The notes under the pieces: generated by a model
Told to the model about the DNA's origin: nothing
Seen by the model: the letters and a program-made list of their open reading frames with translations, nothing else
Database searches by the model: none
Made by a program: the position numbers and the translations under genes
NCBI GenBank assembly: GCA_964579825.1
Contig: CAZOHT010000001.1
Location: forward strand, 62,001 to 126,000
Reading direction: 5' to 3'
Source: SPCO01 sp964579825
GTDB lineage: Bacteria; Chloroflexota; Limnocylindria; Limnocylindrales; CSP1-4
Length of the DNA: 64,000 bases
Shown: positions 25,635 to 34,198 of the stretch, piece after piece
Layout of the letters: every line of letters starts with the position of its first letter
How positions within the stretch are numbered: the first letter of the stretch is position 1

Positions 25635-25640
25635 ATGCTA
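25635..25640 (-). promoter_or_regulatory. -10 box TAGCAT for a leaderless start at 25627
   Basis: On the minus strand TAGCAT is followed by seven bases and the GTG start. The box overlaps the TAG stop codon of otsB. Confidence 0.5.
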
Positions 25641-26543
25641 GCGGGTGTCGGACGATCGGGTGTCGCGGTCGACCAGGCGGGCGATGGCGGCCAGCAATCG
25701 CGCTGCGTCGTGCGGGGATGCCAGGTGAAGATCGGCCGCCTCACGGACGGCATCCGGCATCCCATGCGGACCGTGGACGGCGACGGCCAGCCCGTCGACG
25801 GTGCCCTCCACCCGGGCGGCGCGCAGCACGGCGAAGGCATCGGCGTCGCTGATGTCGTCGCCGAGCGCGATCACCGCGTGCGGACGGTGCCGATCCAGCA
25901 ACCGTGCCATGGCCTCCGCCTTGCCGCCGGCGGCGGTCGGTCGCAGGTCCACGACGAGCCGGCCCCGATAGTGGGCGAGCCCGTGCGCCCCCACCTCGCG
26001 CTCGGTCTCGCGCAGTGCCTGGTGGACGGCATCACGCGCCGCGTCGCGGTCCGCCGCGCCGCGGAAGTGGAAGGCCACCGACGGCCCCTTCGACTCGACG
26101 TAGAGCCAGCTCGGGTGTCCGAGCCGACCCCCGACGCCGGCGGCCAGCGCCCGCGCGACCGGGACGTGTGCCTCGAAGCCGGGCTCGTACATGGTCTCGA
26201 GGGAGCCGGGCTTCGCTCCGCGAGGCAGCCAGCCGGACTGCAGGCCGTGGTCACCCAGGTAGTCGATGCCGCCCACGCGGATGCGGCTCGCGGCGTCGCC
26301 GACGGTGCGGCCGGTCAGGATCGCCGTCCGACACCGGCCGGGATGGGTCGCGCCGACGCGCGCCAGGTGACGGAGCGACCGGCGGGCGAGCGGCTCGATG
26401 GCCGCCGCGGTCGGGTCACCGGAACCGCGCGCCAGCGTCCCGTCGAAGTCGGACACGACCAGGAGCAGGCCCGGCGTGTCCAGGAGGGACGCCAGTCGGG
26501 CGCGGACCGCCGCCCCACCGACGCGGTCGTGGCGAACGGTCAA
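25638..26543 (-). CDS. otsB: Trehalose-6-phosphate phosphatase
   Basis: 301-residue HAD-family phosphatase. The nucleophile motif VVSDFDGTLA and the late acid motif ALGDDISDADAF are present, with KGPSVAFHFRGA and GKAEAMARLL between them, as in OtsB. It removes phosphate from trehalose 6-phosphate. No synthase (otsA) is in the window. The start is read as TTG 26543, overlapping the stop of the upstream thioredoxin-like gene in a TTGA; no other start lies before the nucleophile motif. Confidence 0.85.
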   Translation of the reverse strand: MTVRHDRVGGAAVRARLASLLDTPGLLLVVSDFDGTLARGSGDPTAAAIEPLARRSLRHLARVGATHPGRCRTAILTGRTVGDAASRIRVGGIDYLGDHGLQSGWLPRGAKPGSLETMYEPGFEAHVPVARALAAGVGGRLGHPSWLYVESKGPSVAFHFRGAADRDAARDAVHQALRETEREVGAHGLAHYRGRLVVDLRPTAAGGKAEAMARLLDRHRPHAVIALGDDISDADAFAVLRAARVEGTVDGLAVAVHGPHGMPDAVREAADLHLASPHDAARLLAAIARLVDRDTRSSDTR

Positions 26544-27208
26544 GGCGTGACGGTGACGTCGGGGAGGATCGACTGGAGCCCGCGGGCCATGATGTCGGGG
26601 CCGATGCCGCCGAGCGCCCCATCGCGCACGATGCCGTCCGCGTCGATCCAGAAGTGGACGGGCAGGGCGATCGCGTCCCAGTCCGCGGATGCCTTGCCGT
26701 TCGTATCCAGGCCGAGCGGGAACGTGGCCGAGAGCGACTCGGCGAACGCCGCCACGGTGCCCTCGTCCTCCTTGACATCGATCGCGAGGACCACCAGTCC
26801 GGCCTCGGCGTAGCGAGCCGCGAAGCCGTTCATCAGCGGGAACTCGTCCTGGCATGGCGGGCAGTAGGTCGCCATGAAGTTGACCCAGACCGGCTTGCCC
26901 CGGAGGTCCGCGAGATCGATCGTGCCGCCACCCACCTGGGGTACGACGAGGCCCGGAGCTGGTTCACCGATGTGGAACAGGCCCGCGGCGCTGGCCGATG
27001 GGACGGGCGATCCGGATGACGCGACGGGCAGCGAGGCCGATGGCTCGTGGCTGGCGGGCGGCACGGACGCGACGGGCGTCGCGGACGGCTCCGGACTCGG
27101 GATGACGGCGGTCCCCTCCGGCGCGAGCGCGTAGATCCCGCCGAGCACGAGCGCGGCCACGAGGATCCCGGAGAGGAGGCCGGCCACGACGGCCAGACGG
27201 GGCGACAT
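26540..27208 (-). CDS. Membrane-anchored TlpA/ResA-like thioredoxin
   Basis: 222 residues: one N-terminal membrane helix (about 5-28), a Pro/Ser/Ala-rich spacer (about 30-75), then a redoxin domain with the active site YCPPCQDE and the cis-proline region ALPVHFWID. Such proteins act outside the membrane as thiol-disulphide reductants, often for cytochrome c maturation, though no cytochrome gene is near. ATG 27208 is seven bases after a TACCCT box. It is coupled to otsB by a 4-nt overlap, an odd pairing with no obvious functional link. Confidence 0.85.
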   Translation of the reverse strand: MSPRLAVVAGLLSGILVAALVLGGIYALAPEGTAVIPSPEPSATPVASVPPASHEPSASLPVASSGSPVPSASAAGLFHIGEPAPGLVVPQVGGGTIDLADLRGKPVWVNFMATYCPPCQDEFPLMNGFAARYAEAGLVVLAIDVKEDEGTVAAFAESLSATFPLGLDTNGKASADWDAIALPVHFWIDADGIVRDGALGGIGPDIMARGLQSILPDVTVTP

Positions 27209-27215
27209 GGGCCGG

Positions 27216-27221
27216 AGGGTA
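27216..27221 (-). promoter_or_regulatory. -10-like box TACCCT for a leaderless start at 27208
   Basis: TACCCT, then seven bases, then ATG on the minus strand. The spacing is the same as at the other leaderless candidates. Confidence 0.4.
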
Positions 27222-27261
27222 CCAGTACCAGCGGCCGACGGCGGTCCGGGCGACTCGCTGG

Positions 27262-27267
27262 TACGAT
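27262..27267 (+). promoter_or_regulatory. -10 box TACGAT before the sortase-like gene
   Basis: TACGAT lies nine bases before ATG 27277. Transcription would start at or within two or three bases of the start codon. Confidence 0.4.
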
Positions 27268-27276
27268 GCCGGTCCC

Positions 27277-27990
27277 ATGGCCGACCTGGCGGATCCCGTC
27301 CGCTCACGCGTGATCCCCGCCCTCCTGACCGCCGTCGGCGTCACGATGCTGGCCGTCGGGCTGCTCAGCTACACGACCCCGGTCGATGCCGGCCCGCTCG
27401 GCTCCGACGATCCGACACCGGGCACCGGCCTGGCCAGTCCGTCGGCGCGGATCACCCTCCCGCCCATCGGCTCCGCCGGCCCGGAGACGCCCGCGCCGAC
27501 GTTCCCAGCCGATCGCGTGGCGACCCGGGTCCGCATCGCGGCGCTCAGGATCGACCTCCCGGTCATCGAACCGCCGCCCGGCGATGTCTACCCGCTGTGC
27601 GACGTCGCGATGTTCCTCGATGCCAACGGGGCGCTCGGCCAGCCGGGCCAGGGCAAGGCCACTTACCTGTACGCCCACGCCCGCGACGGGATGTTCCTGC
27701 CCATCCTCGACGCGTCCAAGATCTCGAACGGCAAGAAGATGCTCGGGATGGTCGTCGAGGTCTACACGAGCGACGACCAGCGCTTCCTGTACGAGATCAC
27801 CGAAGTCCGCCGACACCAGCTGGAGCTGAACGACGCCCTGACCGCGACCAGCGAGGAGCTCTGGCTCCAGACGTCGGAGGGCCCGAAGGGGACGCCGGGC
27901 AAGACCCAGGTCGTCGCCGCCTTCCTGTCGCAGGAAGCGGCCGATCCGGGCGAGTCGCACCCGACCCCGAAACCGGTGGTCTGCGGCTGA
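27277..27990 (+). CDS. Sortase-like protein without the catalytic cysteine
   Basis: 237 residues: N-terminal membrane anchor (about 12-33), Pro/Ser-rich spacer, then a sortase-type beta-barrel. ATRVRIAALRIDLPVIEP and YLYAHARDGMFLPIL, with the conserved histidine, match the sortase E/F-like fold. Where active sortases have TLxTC, this protein reads LWLQTSEGP, so serine stands in place of cysteine. The only cysteines lie in VYPLCDVAMF and at the extreme C-terminus. Either a non-enzymatic wall or ligand-binding protein, or an unusual enzyme. No LPxTG-type substrate gene is adjacent. Confidence 0.7.
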   Translation: MADLADPVRSRVIPALLTAVGVTMLAVGLLSYTTPVDAGPLGSDDPTPGTGLASPSARITLPPIGSAGPETPAPTFPADRVATRVRIAALRIDLPVIEPPPGDVYPLCDVAMFLDANGALGQPGQGKATYLYAHARDGMFLPILDASKISNGKKMLGMVVEVYTSDDQRFLYEITEVRRHQLELNDALTATSEELWLQTSEGPKGTPGKTQVVAAFLSQEAADPGESHPTPKPVVCG

Positions 27991-28002
27991 CGCTCGGGGT
28001 CC

Positions 28003-29076
28003 CTAGATCCAGTCGATCTTGCGCAGGAAGGCGAGGCCCGCGCCAGCCGCGACCGCCACCAGCGCTGTGACCACCCAGAAGCCGCCCGCCTCGCCGCCAC
28101 CGATCGCCGCGTTGGCCTCGCTCATCCCGAAGATGCCCGCGACAGCACCGATGCCGGCCAGGATGACCGTCACGCCGGTCAGGCGCTTCATGATCACCGA
28201 CAGGTTGTTGTTGACCTGGGTGAGGTAGACGTCGAGTGTCGCGGACGCCAGCTCGCGATACATGTCGAGCTCGTCCGTCAGGCGGATGAGGTGGTCGTAC
28301 ACGTCGCGGAAGTAGACGATCTCGTTCTCGTCGATGAGCGGCATGTCCCGGTTCGTGAGCTGGTTGAATACCTCGCGGACGGGACTGATGGACCGGCGGA
28401 CCTCGATGAGCTGGCGCTTCAGCTCGAACACGCGCTCCAGGGTCTGCGGGGTCGCCTTGAGCATGACCTCATCCTGGACCTGGTCGATCGCGTCGCCGAG
28501 CTCGTCGGAGAACGGGAAGTAGCCGTCGACGATGTCGTCGCACAGCGCCCACAGCAGGTGGTCCGGTCCGTGCTTGAGGATCGCCTCCGTGCCGCCGCCC
28601 AGGTGATGGGACATGTGCGGATCCCAGCCGGACCCGTGCACGGTCAGCAGGAACCCGAGGCCCAGCACCATGTCCAGCTCCGAGGCGACGACCCGGTCCT
28701 CGTACTCGAGGTGGAACAGGACGAGATGGACGACGCCGTTCGTCATCTCCAGCTTCGCGCGCTGGTTGCCCTCCAGGACGTCCTCGACGATGAGCGGGTG
28801 CAGGGATAACGCCGCGCCGACCGCCTCCACCTGGGCCGTGGACGGTCCCGCCAGGTCGATCCAGACACTCGCATCCGGGGCGCGCAGCAGATCGGGCAGG
28901 TGCGTCAGGGCCTCGGGGCCCGACGTCTCGCGCAGGTGACCGTCCACGATCGCCGAGACCCGCAGCGTGCCTGGCGTGTCCGTCGCGCCCGGCGCTCGCC
29001 GGCGGGCGACCGGCTCGCCGGCCCGCAGGTGCCTCGGGTCAGCCGTCGGGGCCTTGGCTGGTATCGGCGTCGCCAT
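28003..29076 (-). CDS. CorA-family divalent cation transporter
   Basis: 357 residues with the CorA plan: a large cytoplasmic N-terminal domain (HPLIVEDVLEGNQRAKLEM and LHF-type FHLEYEDRVV segments), a long helix (LERVFELKRQLIEVRRSISP), and two C-terminal membrane helices. The pore-entrance motif, normally YGMN, reads FGMSEA here, so the conserved asparagine is serine. Likely transports Mg2+, Co2+ or another divalent ion, with selectivity uncertain. ATG 29076 overlaps the end of the upstream efflux gene by 38 nt. Confidence 0.8.
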   Translation of the reverse strand: MATPIPAKAPTADPRHLRAGEPVARRRAPGATDTPGTLRVSAIVDGHLRETSGPEALTHLPDLLRAPDASVWIDLAGPSTAQVEAVGAALSLHPLIVEDVLEGNQRAKLEMTNGVVHLVLFHLEYEDRVVASELDMVLGLGFLLTVHGSGWDPHMSHHLGGGTEAILKHGPDHLLWALCDDIVDGYFPFSDELGDAIDQVQDEVMLKATPQTLERVFELKRQLIEVRRSISPVREVFNQLTNRDMPLIDENEIVYFRDVYDHLIRLTDELDMYRELASATLDVYLTQVNNNLSVIMKRLTGVTVILAGIGAVAGIFGMSEANAAIGGGEAGGFWVVTALVAVAAGAGLAFLRKIDWI

Positions 29077-30715
29077 CGGGATCCGGACCTCCGGCAGTGG
29101 CCGCACGGGGAGCGGCCGCGTCGTCGGTGAGCATACGCGTCCGGCCACCGAGCACGAGCGATGGCGGGATGGCCACCGCGGTCACGGCGGCCGCCACGAC
29201 GAACAACCCCACCATGATCCGGGCGGCTTCGCGGGAGGCCCACGCCTCGAGGGCGTCGACCACCAGCGGATCGCGCAGCGGCCGTCCGTGGAGGTCCTCC
29301 GGGATGAACTGGAGGTAGGCGTCGGGAGTCGCATAGACCTGCTCGGACAGACGGTCGATCGTCGTCGACCCGTAGGCGGTGAGGATCGCCAGCCCGACGG
29401 CCATCCCGACCATCCGGGCCACCGTCACGACAGCCGAGGCGACCCCGAAGAGGCGGCGGCCGGCGGCTTCCACCGCGGCCGTGGATCGTGGCGTGACCGT
29501 CAGGCCGAAGCCGAGGCCGAATGCGCCAAGGGCGAGGGCGACCTGTTCGATGGCGGTCTCTGGGGTCCAGGTCGACATCGACAGCAGGCCGCCGATGCTC
29601 AGGGCGAGCCCGACGACCGTGATGAGCCGCAGGCCGAGCGCACGGGCCAGGAAGCCCGAGACGAGCGCGCCGACGGCCGTCGCGCCCGCCAAGGCCCCCA
29701 GCGCCAGACGCTGTTCGGCCGGGCCGCCGTACAGGACGCGGTCCACGAAGACCGCCGCCCCGATGATCGCCGTCGCGAACGCGTAGCCCGTCAGGGCCGA
29801 GACCAGGGTCGCGGCGCTGAACGGCAGGCTGCGGAACAGGCGCGGGTCGATGAACGGGTCCGTGGAGCGCAGCCCGGCCAGGATGAAGGCGACCGACGAT
29901 CCGACCGCGATCGCGAGCAGGACGATGGTGACGGTCGTCGGATCCAGGCCCGTGTCGGCGATCTCGGTGGTCCCGATGAGGGTCAGTCCCACCAGCCCGG
30001 ACAGGAGGGCGACGCCGAACAGGAAGGCGCCGAAGAGATCCACCCGTCCCGCCCTCCGCGGGGTGTCCCAGCCGGGGGCGGCGGCCCAGGCGACGACCAG
30101 CGCGATGAGCGCGATCGGGATGTTGACGTAGAAGATCCAGCGCCAGGACGGGGTGACGAAGTCCGCCAGGGCGCTGTTCGCGAGACCGGCACCCATGAGC
30201 GCATCCTCGGGATGGACCGATGACAGGATCGCGGCGCCCAGGAACGGGCCGGCGGCCATGCCCAGGAACGTCAGAGCCCCGATGAACCCGAGCGCGCGCG
30301 GTCGAGCATCGCCGCTGAACAGGTGCGAGGCCGCGGCCGTCCCGACCGGCACCAGCACGCCGCCGCCGACGGCCTGGACCAGACGGGCGGCGATCAACTG
30401 GTCCAGGCTCTGGGCCATCCCAGCCAGCATCGAGCCCACGATGAAGATGACCAGCGCGCCCATGAGCAGGCGTCGGGCGCCCCACAGGTCGGTCAGGCGG
30501 CCCGCCATCGGCATGGTCAGGATGTAGACCAGCAGGTAGCCGTTGATGATCCAGCTGGCCTTGCGGAGCTCGATCCAGGCCGAGCTGCCCGCGGCGTCCA
30601 CCAGGCTGGCCAGGATCGACGGCAGCGCGACCGCCGTGATCATCAGTTCGAGTCCCGCCAGGAACACGCCGGTCCCGAACACGACCAGCAGCACGATGGC
30701 CGTTCGACGATCCAT
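29039..30715 (-). CDS. DHA2-type MFS drug efflux transporter
   Basis: 558 residues with about 14 membrane helices. AWIELRKASWIINGYLL, GRLTDLWGARRLL (loop 2/3 signature) and PSWRWIFYVNIPIALIALVV are typical of the 14-helix drug:H+ antiporters (EmrB/QacA type). ATG 30715 is six bases downstream of TACACT. It is divergent from an ArsR-family regulator whose promoter and operator lie in the shared 136-bp spacer, the usual layout of a regulator and its efflux target. The last 38 nt overlap corA. Confidence 0.85.
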   Translation of the reverse strand: MDRRTAIVLLVVFGTGVFLAGLELMITAVALPSILASLVDAAGSSAWIELRKASWIINGYLLVYILTMPMAGRLTDLWGARRLLMGALVIFIVGSMLAGMAQSLDQLIAARLVQAVGGGVLVPVGTAAASHLFSGDARPRALGFIGALTFLGMAAGPFLGAAILSSVHPEDALMGAGLANSALADFVTPSWRWIFYVNIPIALIALVVAWAAAPGWDTPRRAGRVDLFGAFLFGVALLSGLVGLTLIGTTEIADTGLDPTTVTIVLLAIAVGSSVAFILAGLRSTDPFIDPRLFRSLPFSAATLVSALTGYAFATAIIGAAVFVDRVLYGGPAEQRLALGALAGATAVGALVSGFLARALGLRLITVVGLALSIGGLLSMSTWTPETAIEQVALALGAFGLGFGLTVTPRSTAAVEAAGRRLFGVASAVVTVARMVGMAVGLAILTAYGSTTIDRLSEQVYATPDAYLQFIPEDLHGRPLRDPLVVDALEAWASREAARIMVGLFVVAAAVTAVAIPPSLVLGGRTRMLTDDAAAPRAATAGGPDPDGDADTSQGPDG

Positions 30716-30721
30716 GGGCGG

Positions 30722-30727
30722 AGTGTA
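30722..30727 (-). promoter_or_regulatory. -10 box TACACT for a leaderless start at 30715
   Basis: TACACT, six bases, ATG on the minus strand. Confidence 0.5.
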
Positions 30728-30760
30728 GAGGCGCGAGCGCCGACGGCTCGAAGAACGGTC

Positions 30761-30789
30761 TTGACATGGACCTCGCCGCGCCATAGCAT
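30761..30789 (+). promoter_or_regulatory. Sigma70-type promoter TTGACA-N17-TAGCAT of the ArsR gene
   Basis: A perfect -35 (30761-30766), an optimal 17-bp spacer and TAGCAT (30784-30789), the best canonical promoter in the window. Initiation near 30796 falls within the operator-like repeats. Confidence 0.75.
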
Positions 30790-30819
30790 CAACGCGCATT
30801 GATATAAACCGTCGTTGAT
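30788..30819. promoter_or_regulatory. Operator-like inverted repeat ATCAACG-N18-CGTTGAT
   Basis: Seven-base arms at 30788-30794 and 30813-30819, with an extra TTGATA at 30799-30804 inside. It overlaps the -10 box and start site of the regulator promoter, so a bound ArsR-type dimer would block its own transcription and perhaps affect the divergent efflux gene. Confidence 0.5.
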
Positions 30820-30851
30820 ACGAAGCCTGCAGCACCTGTCACCGGAGCCCG

Positions 30852-31187
30852 ATGTCCCCCTCCCCCGCCCGCGTCCGCGGCACCATCGCCGCCGCCGTCG
30901 TCCAGCCGGACGACCTGCGCCAGCTGCGCGCGTTCCACAAGGTCATGGCGGACGTGAACCGGCTACGCATCCTGCGCCGGCTCGCGGACGGTGACGCGAC
31001 CGTGACCGAGCTGGTCGATCACGTCGGCCTGTCCCAGCCGCTCGTCTCGTGGCACCTGACCCGACTCCGCGCCACGGGCATCGTGGAGACCCGACGCCAG
31101 GGCCGCGAGACCATCTGCCGACTCCGCGAGGAAGCCCTCGATGAGTTCGCCGCGCGCCAACGCGCCGCGCTCGGGCTCGTAAGCTAG
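30852..31187 (+). CDS. ArsR-family winged-helix repressor
   Basis: 111 residues. FHKVMADVNRLRILRRLADG, TVTELVDHVGLSQPLVSWHL (recognition helix) and the wing TGIVETRRQGRETICRL are classic ArsR/SmtB. No metal-binding CxC pair is present; the protein has a single cysteine (ETIC), so the inducer is probably not sensed by the ArsR-type cysteine site. It is preceded by a canonical promoter with operator repeats and GGAG at 30844. Expected to control itself and the divergent efflux pump. Confidence 0.85.
   Translation: MSPSPARVRGTIAAAVVQPDDLRQLRAFHKVMADVNRLRILRRLADGDATVTELVDHVGLSQPLVSWHLTRLRATGIVETRRQGRETICRLREEALDEFAARQRAALGLVS
31180..31185 (+). promoter_or_regulatory. -10-like box TAAGCT for a leaderless start at 31193
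   Basis: TAAGCT overlaps the last codons of the ArsR gene; seven bases separate it from ATG 31193. It could give the phospholipid operon its own start. Confidence 0.35.
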
Positions 31188-31192
31188 ACCCG

Positions 31193-31885
31193 ATGACCAT
31201 CTCCAACGATTCCCGCACGCGGATCAAGAAGGTCTTCGAGCCGATCGCGCTCGGGATGGGTCGCCTCGGCCTGACGCCTGACGGTCTGACCCTCATCGGA
31301 TTCGGCATCACGGTCGTCGGGGCGATCCTCGTCTCGCAGCAGCTGTGGCTGGTCGGCGGGCTGGTCGTGTTCTTCGGCGGCGTGTTCGACATGTTCGATG
31401 GGACCCTCGCCCGGGCCACCGGCCAGACGAGCCCGCTCGGGGCGTTCATGGACTCCGTGTTCGACCGCGCCGGCGAGGTCGTCGTCTACATCGGGATCGT
31501 GGCCGCGCTCCAGGCCGTGGGCGTGGCTGATGGGACGCTCCTCGCCGCGGCCGCCCTCGGGTCGGCCGTCATGGTCAGCTACACCCGGTCCAAGTCAGAC
31601 GGCCTCGGGTTCACGGCCGGGACCGGCATGGCCGCGATCGGGGTCATGCCGCGCGAGGTTCGCCTCGTCATCCTGAGCCTCGGGCTCGTCCTGGCGGGGC
31701 TCCTCGGCGCCACCTGGGGCGTCCCGGAGGGCCAGGGCGCCGGCGGAGCGGCGATCCCAACGGGTATCGCCGCGCTCTTCATCGCCCTCGGCATCATCAC
31801 CATCGGTTCCGTCATCACCGTCATCCAGCGGATCCTCCATGTCCGCAGCCAGGCCAGGTCGGCCGCCACCAACTCGACCCAGTAA
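31193..31885 (+). CDS. CDP-alcohol phosphatidyltransferase, probably phosphatidylinositol-phosphate synthase
   Basis: 230 residues with about six membrane helices. The full motif D-x2-D-G-x2-A-R-x8-G-x3-D-x3-D is present in DMFDGTLARATG...GAFMDSVFD. These enzymes join CDP-diacylglycerol to an alcohol. The next gene makes inositol 3-phosphate and the following ones acylate and mannosylate inositol lipids, so the alcohol is probably inositol phosphate, giving phosphatidylinositol phosphate. Phosphatidylglycerophosphate synthase is the alternative. Confidence 0.8.
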   Translation: MTISNDSRTRIKKVFEPIALGMGRLGLTPDGLTLIGFGITVVGAILVSQQLWLVGGLVVFFGGVFDMFDGTLARATGQTSPLGAFMDSVFDRAGEVVVYIGIVAALQAVGVADGTLLAAAALGSAVMVSYTRSKSDGLGFTAGTGMAAIGVMPREVRLVILSLGLVLAGLLGATWGVPEGQGAGGAAIPTGIAALFIALGIITIGSVITVIQRILHVRSQARSAATNSTQ

Positions 31886-31904
31886 CGGGAGCAGGGAGAA
31901 CCAC

Positions 31905-33137
31905 GTGAGCAAGAACAACGGCAAGAACGGCAGCACGCCGGACAACACCTGGGCGGGGTCCGGGCGGCGCGGCGACGGCAAGATCCGGGTCGCCATCGTG
32001 GGCGTCGGCAACTGCGCCAGCAGCCTGGTCCAGGGCCGCTACTACTACGAGGACGCCAAGGCCTCCGACTTTGTCCCGGGCCTGATGCACGTCGACCTGG
32101 GCGGCTATCACATCCGCGACATCGATTTCGTGGCCGCCTTCGACATCGACAAGAACAAGGTCGGCAAGGACCTGTCCGAGGCGATCTACACGAAGCCGAA
32201 CAACACCTACGTCTTCCAGCAGGTCAAGCACCTGGGCGTCAACGTGGACCGCGGCATGGTCCATGACGGCCTGGGCAAGTACCTCAGCCAGGTCATCGAG
32301 AAGGCGCCGGGCGAGACGGCCGACATCGTGGGCATCCTCAAGGAGCGCGAAGTCGACGTCATGGTCAGCTACCTGCCGGTCGGCAGCGAGGAAGCGACCA
32401 AGTGGTACGCCGAGCAGGCCCTCGCCGCCGGTGTCGCCTTCGTCAACGCGATCCCGGTCTTCATCGGCCGCGAGCCGTACTGGCAGCGCCGCTTCGCGGA
32501 GGCCGGCCTGCCGGTCATCGGCGACGACATCAAGAGCCAGGTCGGCGCGACCATCAGCCACCGCGTCCTGACCCGCCTGTTCATGGATCGCGGCGTCCGC
32601 CTGGACCGCACGTACCAGTTGAACTTCGGTGGCAACACGGACTTCCTCAACATGCTCGAGCGCGAGCGCCTCGAGTCCAAGAAGATCTCCAAGACGAACG
32701 CCGTCACCTCGATGCTCGACTACGAGCTGGACGAAGACGACATCCACGTCGGCCCCAGCGACCACGTGCCGTGGCTCAAGGACCGCAAGTGGTGCTACAT
32801 CCGGATGGAGGGCACCACCTACGGCGACGTGCCGCTCAACGTCGAGATGAAGCTCGAGGTCTGGGACAGCCCGAACAGCGCCGGCGTCATCACCGACGCC
32901 ATCCGCTGCCTGAAGCTCGGCCTAGATCGCGGCCTGTCCGGGACGCTCGTCGCCCCGTCCAGCTACTTCATGAAGAGCCCGCCCCAGCAGATCCACGACG
33001 ACATCGCCTACAACCGGGTGGAAGCGTTCATCCGGGGCGAGGACAACGAGACGCTGGTCGGCACGGAAGCCCCGAAGAAGCGGACCTACCGCAAGCTCGC
33101 GGCCTCCAAGGCCAAGGCGGCCGCCGCCGCGCAGTGA
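31905..33137 (+). CDS. ino1: Inositol-3-phosphate synthase (prokaryotic type)
   Basis: 410 residues. Converts glucose 6-phosphate to myo-inositol 3-phosphate with NAD+. The dinucleotide motif IRVAIVGVGNCASSLVQG, VSYLPVGSEEATKWYAEQAL, NFGGNTDFLNM and the C-terminal SAGVITDAIRCLKLGLDRG are the actinobacterial/archaeal Ino1 pattern. The first 25 residues are a variable Asn/Gly-rich lead. GTG 31905 follows a good ribosome-binding site (cagggaga). The C-terminus is Lys/Ala-rich. Confidence 0.92.
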   Translation: MSKNNGKNGSTPDNTWAGSGRRGDGKIRVAIVGVGNCASSLVQGRYYYEDAKASDFVPGLMHVDLGGYHIRDIDFVAAFDIDKNKVGKDLSEAIYTKPNNTYVFQQVKHLGVNVDRGMVHDGLGKYLSQVIEKAPGETADIVGILKEREVDVMVSYLPVGSEEATKWYAEQALAAGVAFVNAIPVFIGREPYWQRRFAEAGLPVIGDDIKSQVGATISHRVLTRLFMDRGVRLDRTYQLNFGGNTDFLNMLERERLESKKISKTNAVTSMLDYELDEDDIHVGPSDHVPWLKDRKWCYIRMEGTTYGDVPLNVEMKLEVWDSPNSAGVITDAIRCLKLGLDRGLSGTLVAPSSYFMKSPPQQIHDDIAYNRVEAFIRGEDNETLVGTEAPKKRTYRKLAASKAKAAAAAQ

Positions 33138-34198
33138 CCGGCGGCGAGCGCCGACTCGAGGCGCCGCACCGCCGCGGAGGGGCCGCTCCGCGCATCGTGG
33201 AGCGGTCCGTCGTCCTGGCCTACCGTGCCGCGGCGTGGGTCCTGCGCACGGTGCCGGCGCGTCCGGCCGGGGCCCTGATCGGACTCGGCGCCCAGGGGTC
33301 GTACCTCCTGTGGCCCACCAAACGGGCCTGGTCGAACCGCAACTTCGGGCACGTCCTGGGGCTGCCGCCGGATCACCCGCGGGTCCGGCGCCTGGCCTTG
33401 CGCGCCTACCGGGCGTACGGCGACTACCTCGTGGAGCTCATGCGCGTCCCGTTCATGCCGACCGATGAGGTCGTCAAGCTCATCGAGCCGCTCGATGCGA
33501 CGGAGGTGGCGCACCTGCGCGCCTCTGCGCCCGACGGCGGCATCATCTGCACGGTCGCCCACGTCGGGAACAACGACGTGATCGGCGCCGCCATCGCCCA
33601 CCTCGGTCTGCCGCTCAACGTCGTCGCGGACGACTCGTCGTTCCCGGAGCTGTTCGACCATCTGCGTCGCCAGCGCGAGCAGTGGTCGGCGACGCTCATC
33701 CCGTGGCGCAACCTGCGGGCGATCTTCGGGGTCCTGCGGCGCCGTGAGCTGCTGGGCCTGCTCGTCGACTGGGGGTATCGGAGCGACGGGATCCCCGTGA
33801 CGCTGTTCGGGGCGTGGACCACGCTGCCGGCCGGTCCGGCCACGCTGGCTGCGAAGACGAAGTCCCGGATCGTCCCGATCATCACCACCCGCCAGCCGGA
33901 TCGCCGCCTCCGGGTCACCTGGGCGGACCCCATCGAGGTCCCGTCGATGGACCCCGCGGACCTGCAGCGGGCGACGCAGCGGATCGCCGACGCCCTGGCC
34001 GTGACGATCGGGCAGGCGCCCGAGGAGTGGTACAGCTTCAAGCCGATCTGGCCCGCCACCCAGGACGAGGCGCTCGACCTGGAACGGCGAGCGCTCAAGA
34101 TGCAGGCGGGCAGGCCGGATCCCGGGCCGAGTGCGGCCCTGCATCGCGACCCCGACGACCAGGCACCCGAGGCCGAGCGCCCCGCCGAGGCCGCATGA
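33134..34198 (+). CDS. Lauroyl-type acyltransferase, PatA-like (phosphatidylinositol mannoside acylation)
   Basis: 354 residues of the LpxL/HtrB/PatA acyltransferase family. One N-terminal hydrophobic helix is followed by the catalytic H-x4-D in VAHVGNNDVIG, then WGYRSDGIPVTLFGAWTTLP and a C-terminal EEWYSFKPIWP block. GTG 33134 overlaps the ino1 stop (GTGA). In an organism without other lipid A genes here, and next to inositol-lipid genes, a PatA-like role in acylating phosphatidylinositol mannosides is more likely than lipid A synthesis. Confidence 0.75.
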   Translation: MTGGERRLEAPHRRGGAAPRIVERSVVLAYRAAAWVLRTVPARPAGALIGLGAQGSYLLWPTKRAWSNRNFGHVLGLPPDHPRVRRLALRAYRAYGDYLVELMRVPFMPTDEVVKLIEPLDATEVAHLRASAPDGGIICTVAHVGNNDVIGAAIAHLGLPLNVVADDSSFPELFDHLRRQREQWSATLIPWRNLRAIFGVLRRRELLGLLVDWGYRSDGIPVTLFGAWTTLPAGPATLAAKTKSRIVPIITTRQPDRRLRVTWADPIEVPSMDPADLQRATQRIADALAVTIGQAPEEWYSFKPIWPATQDEALDLERRALKMQAGRPDPGPSAALHRDPDDQAPEAERPAEAA

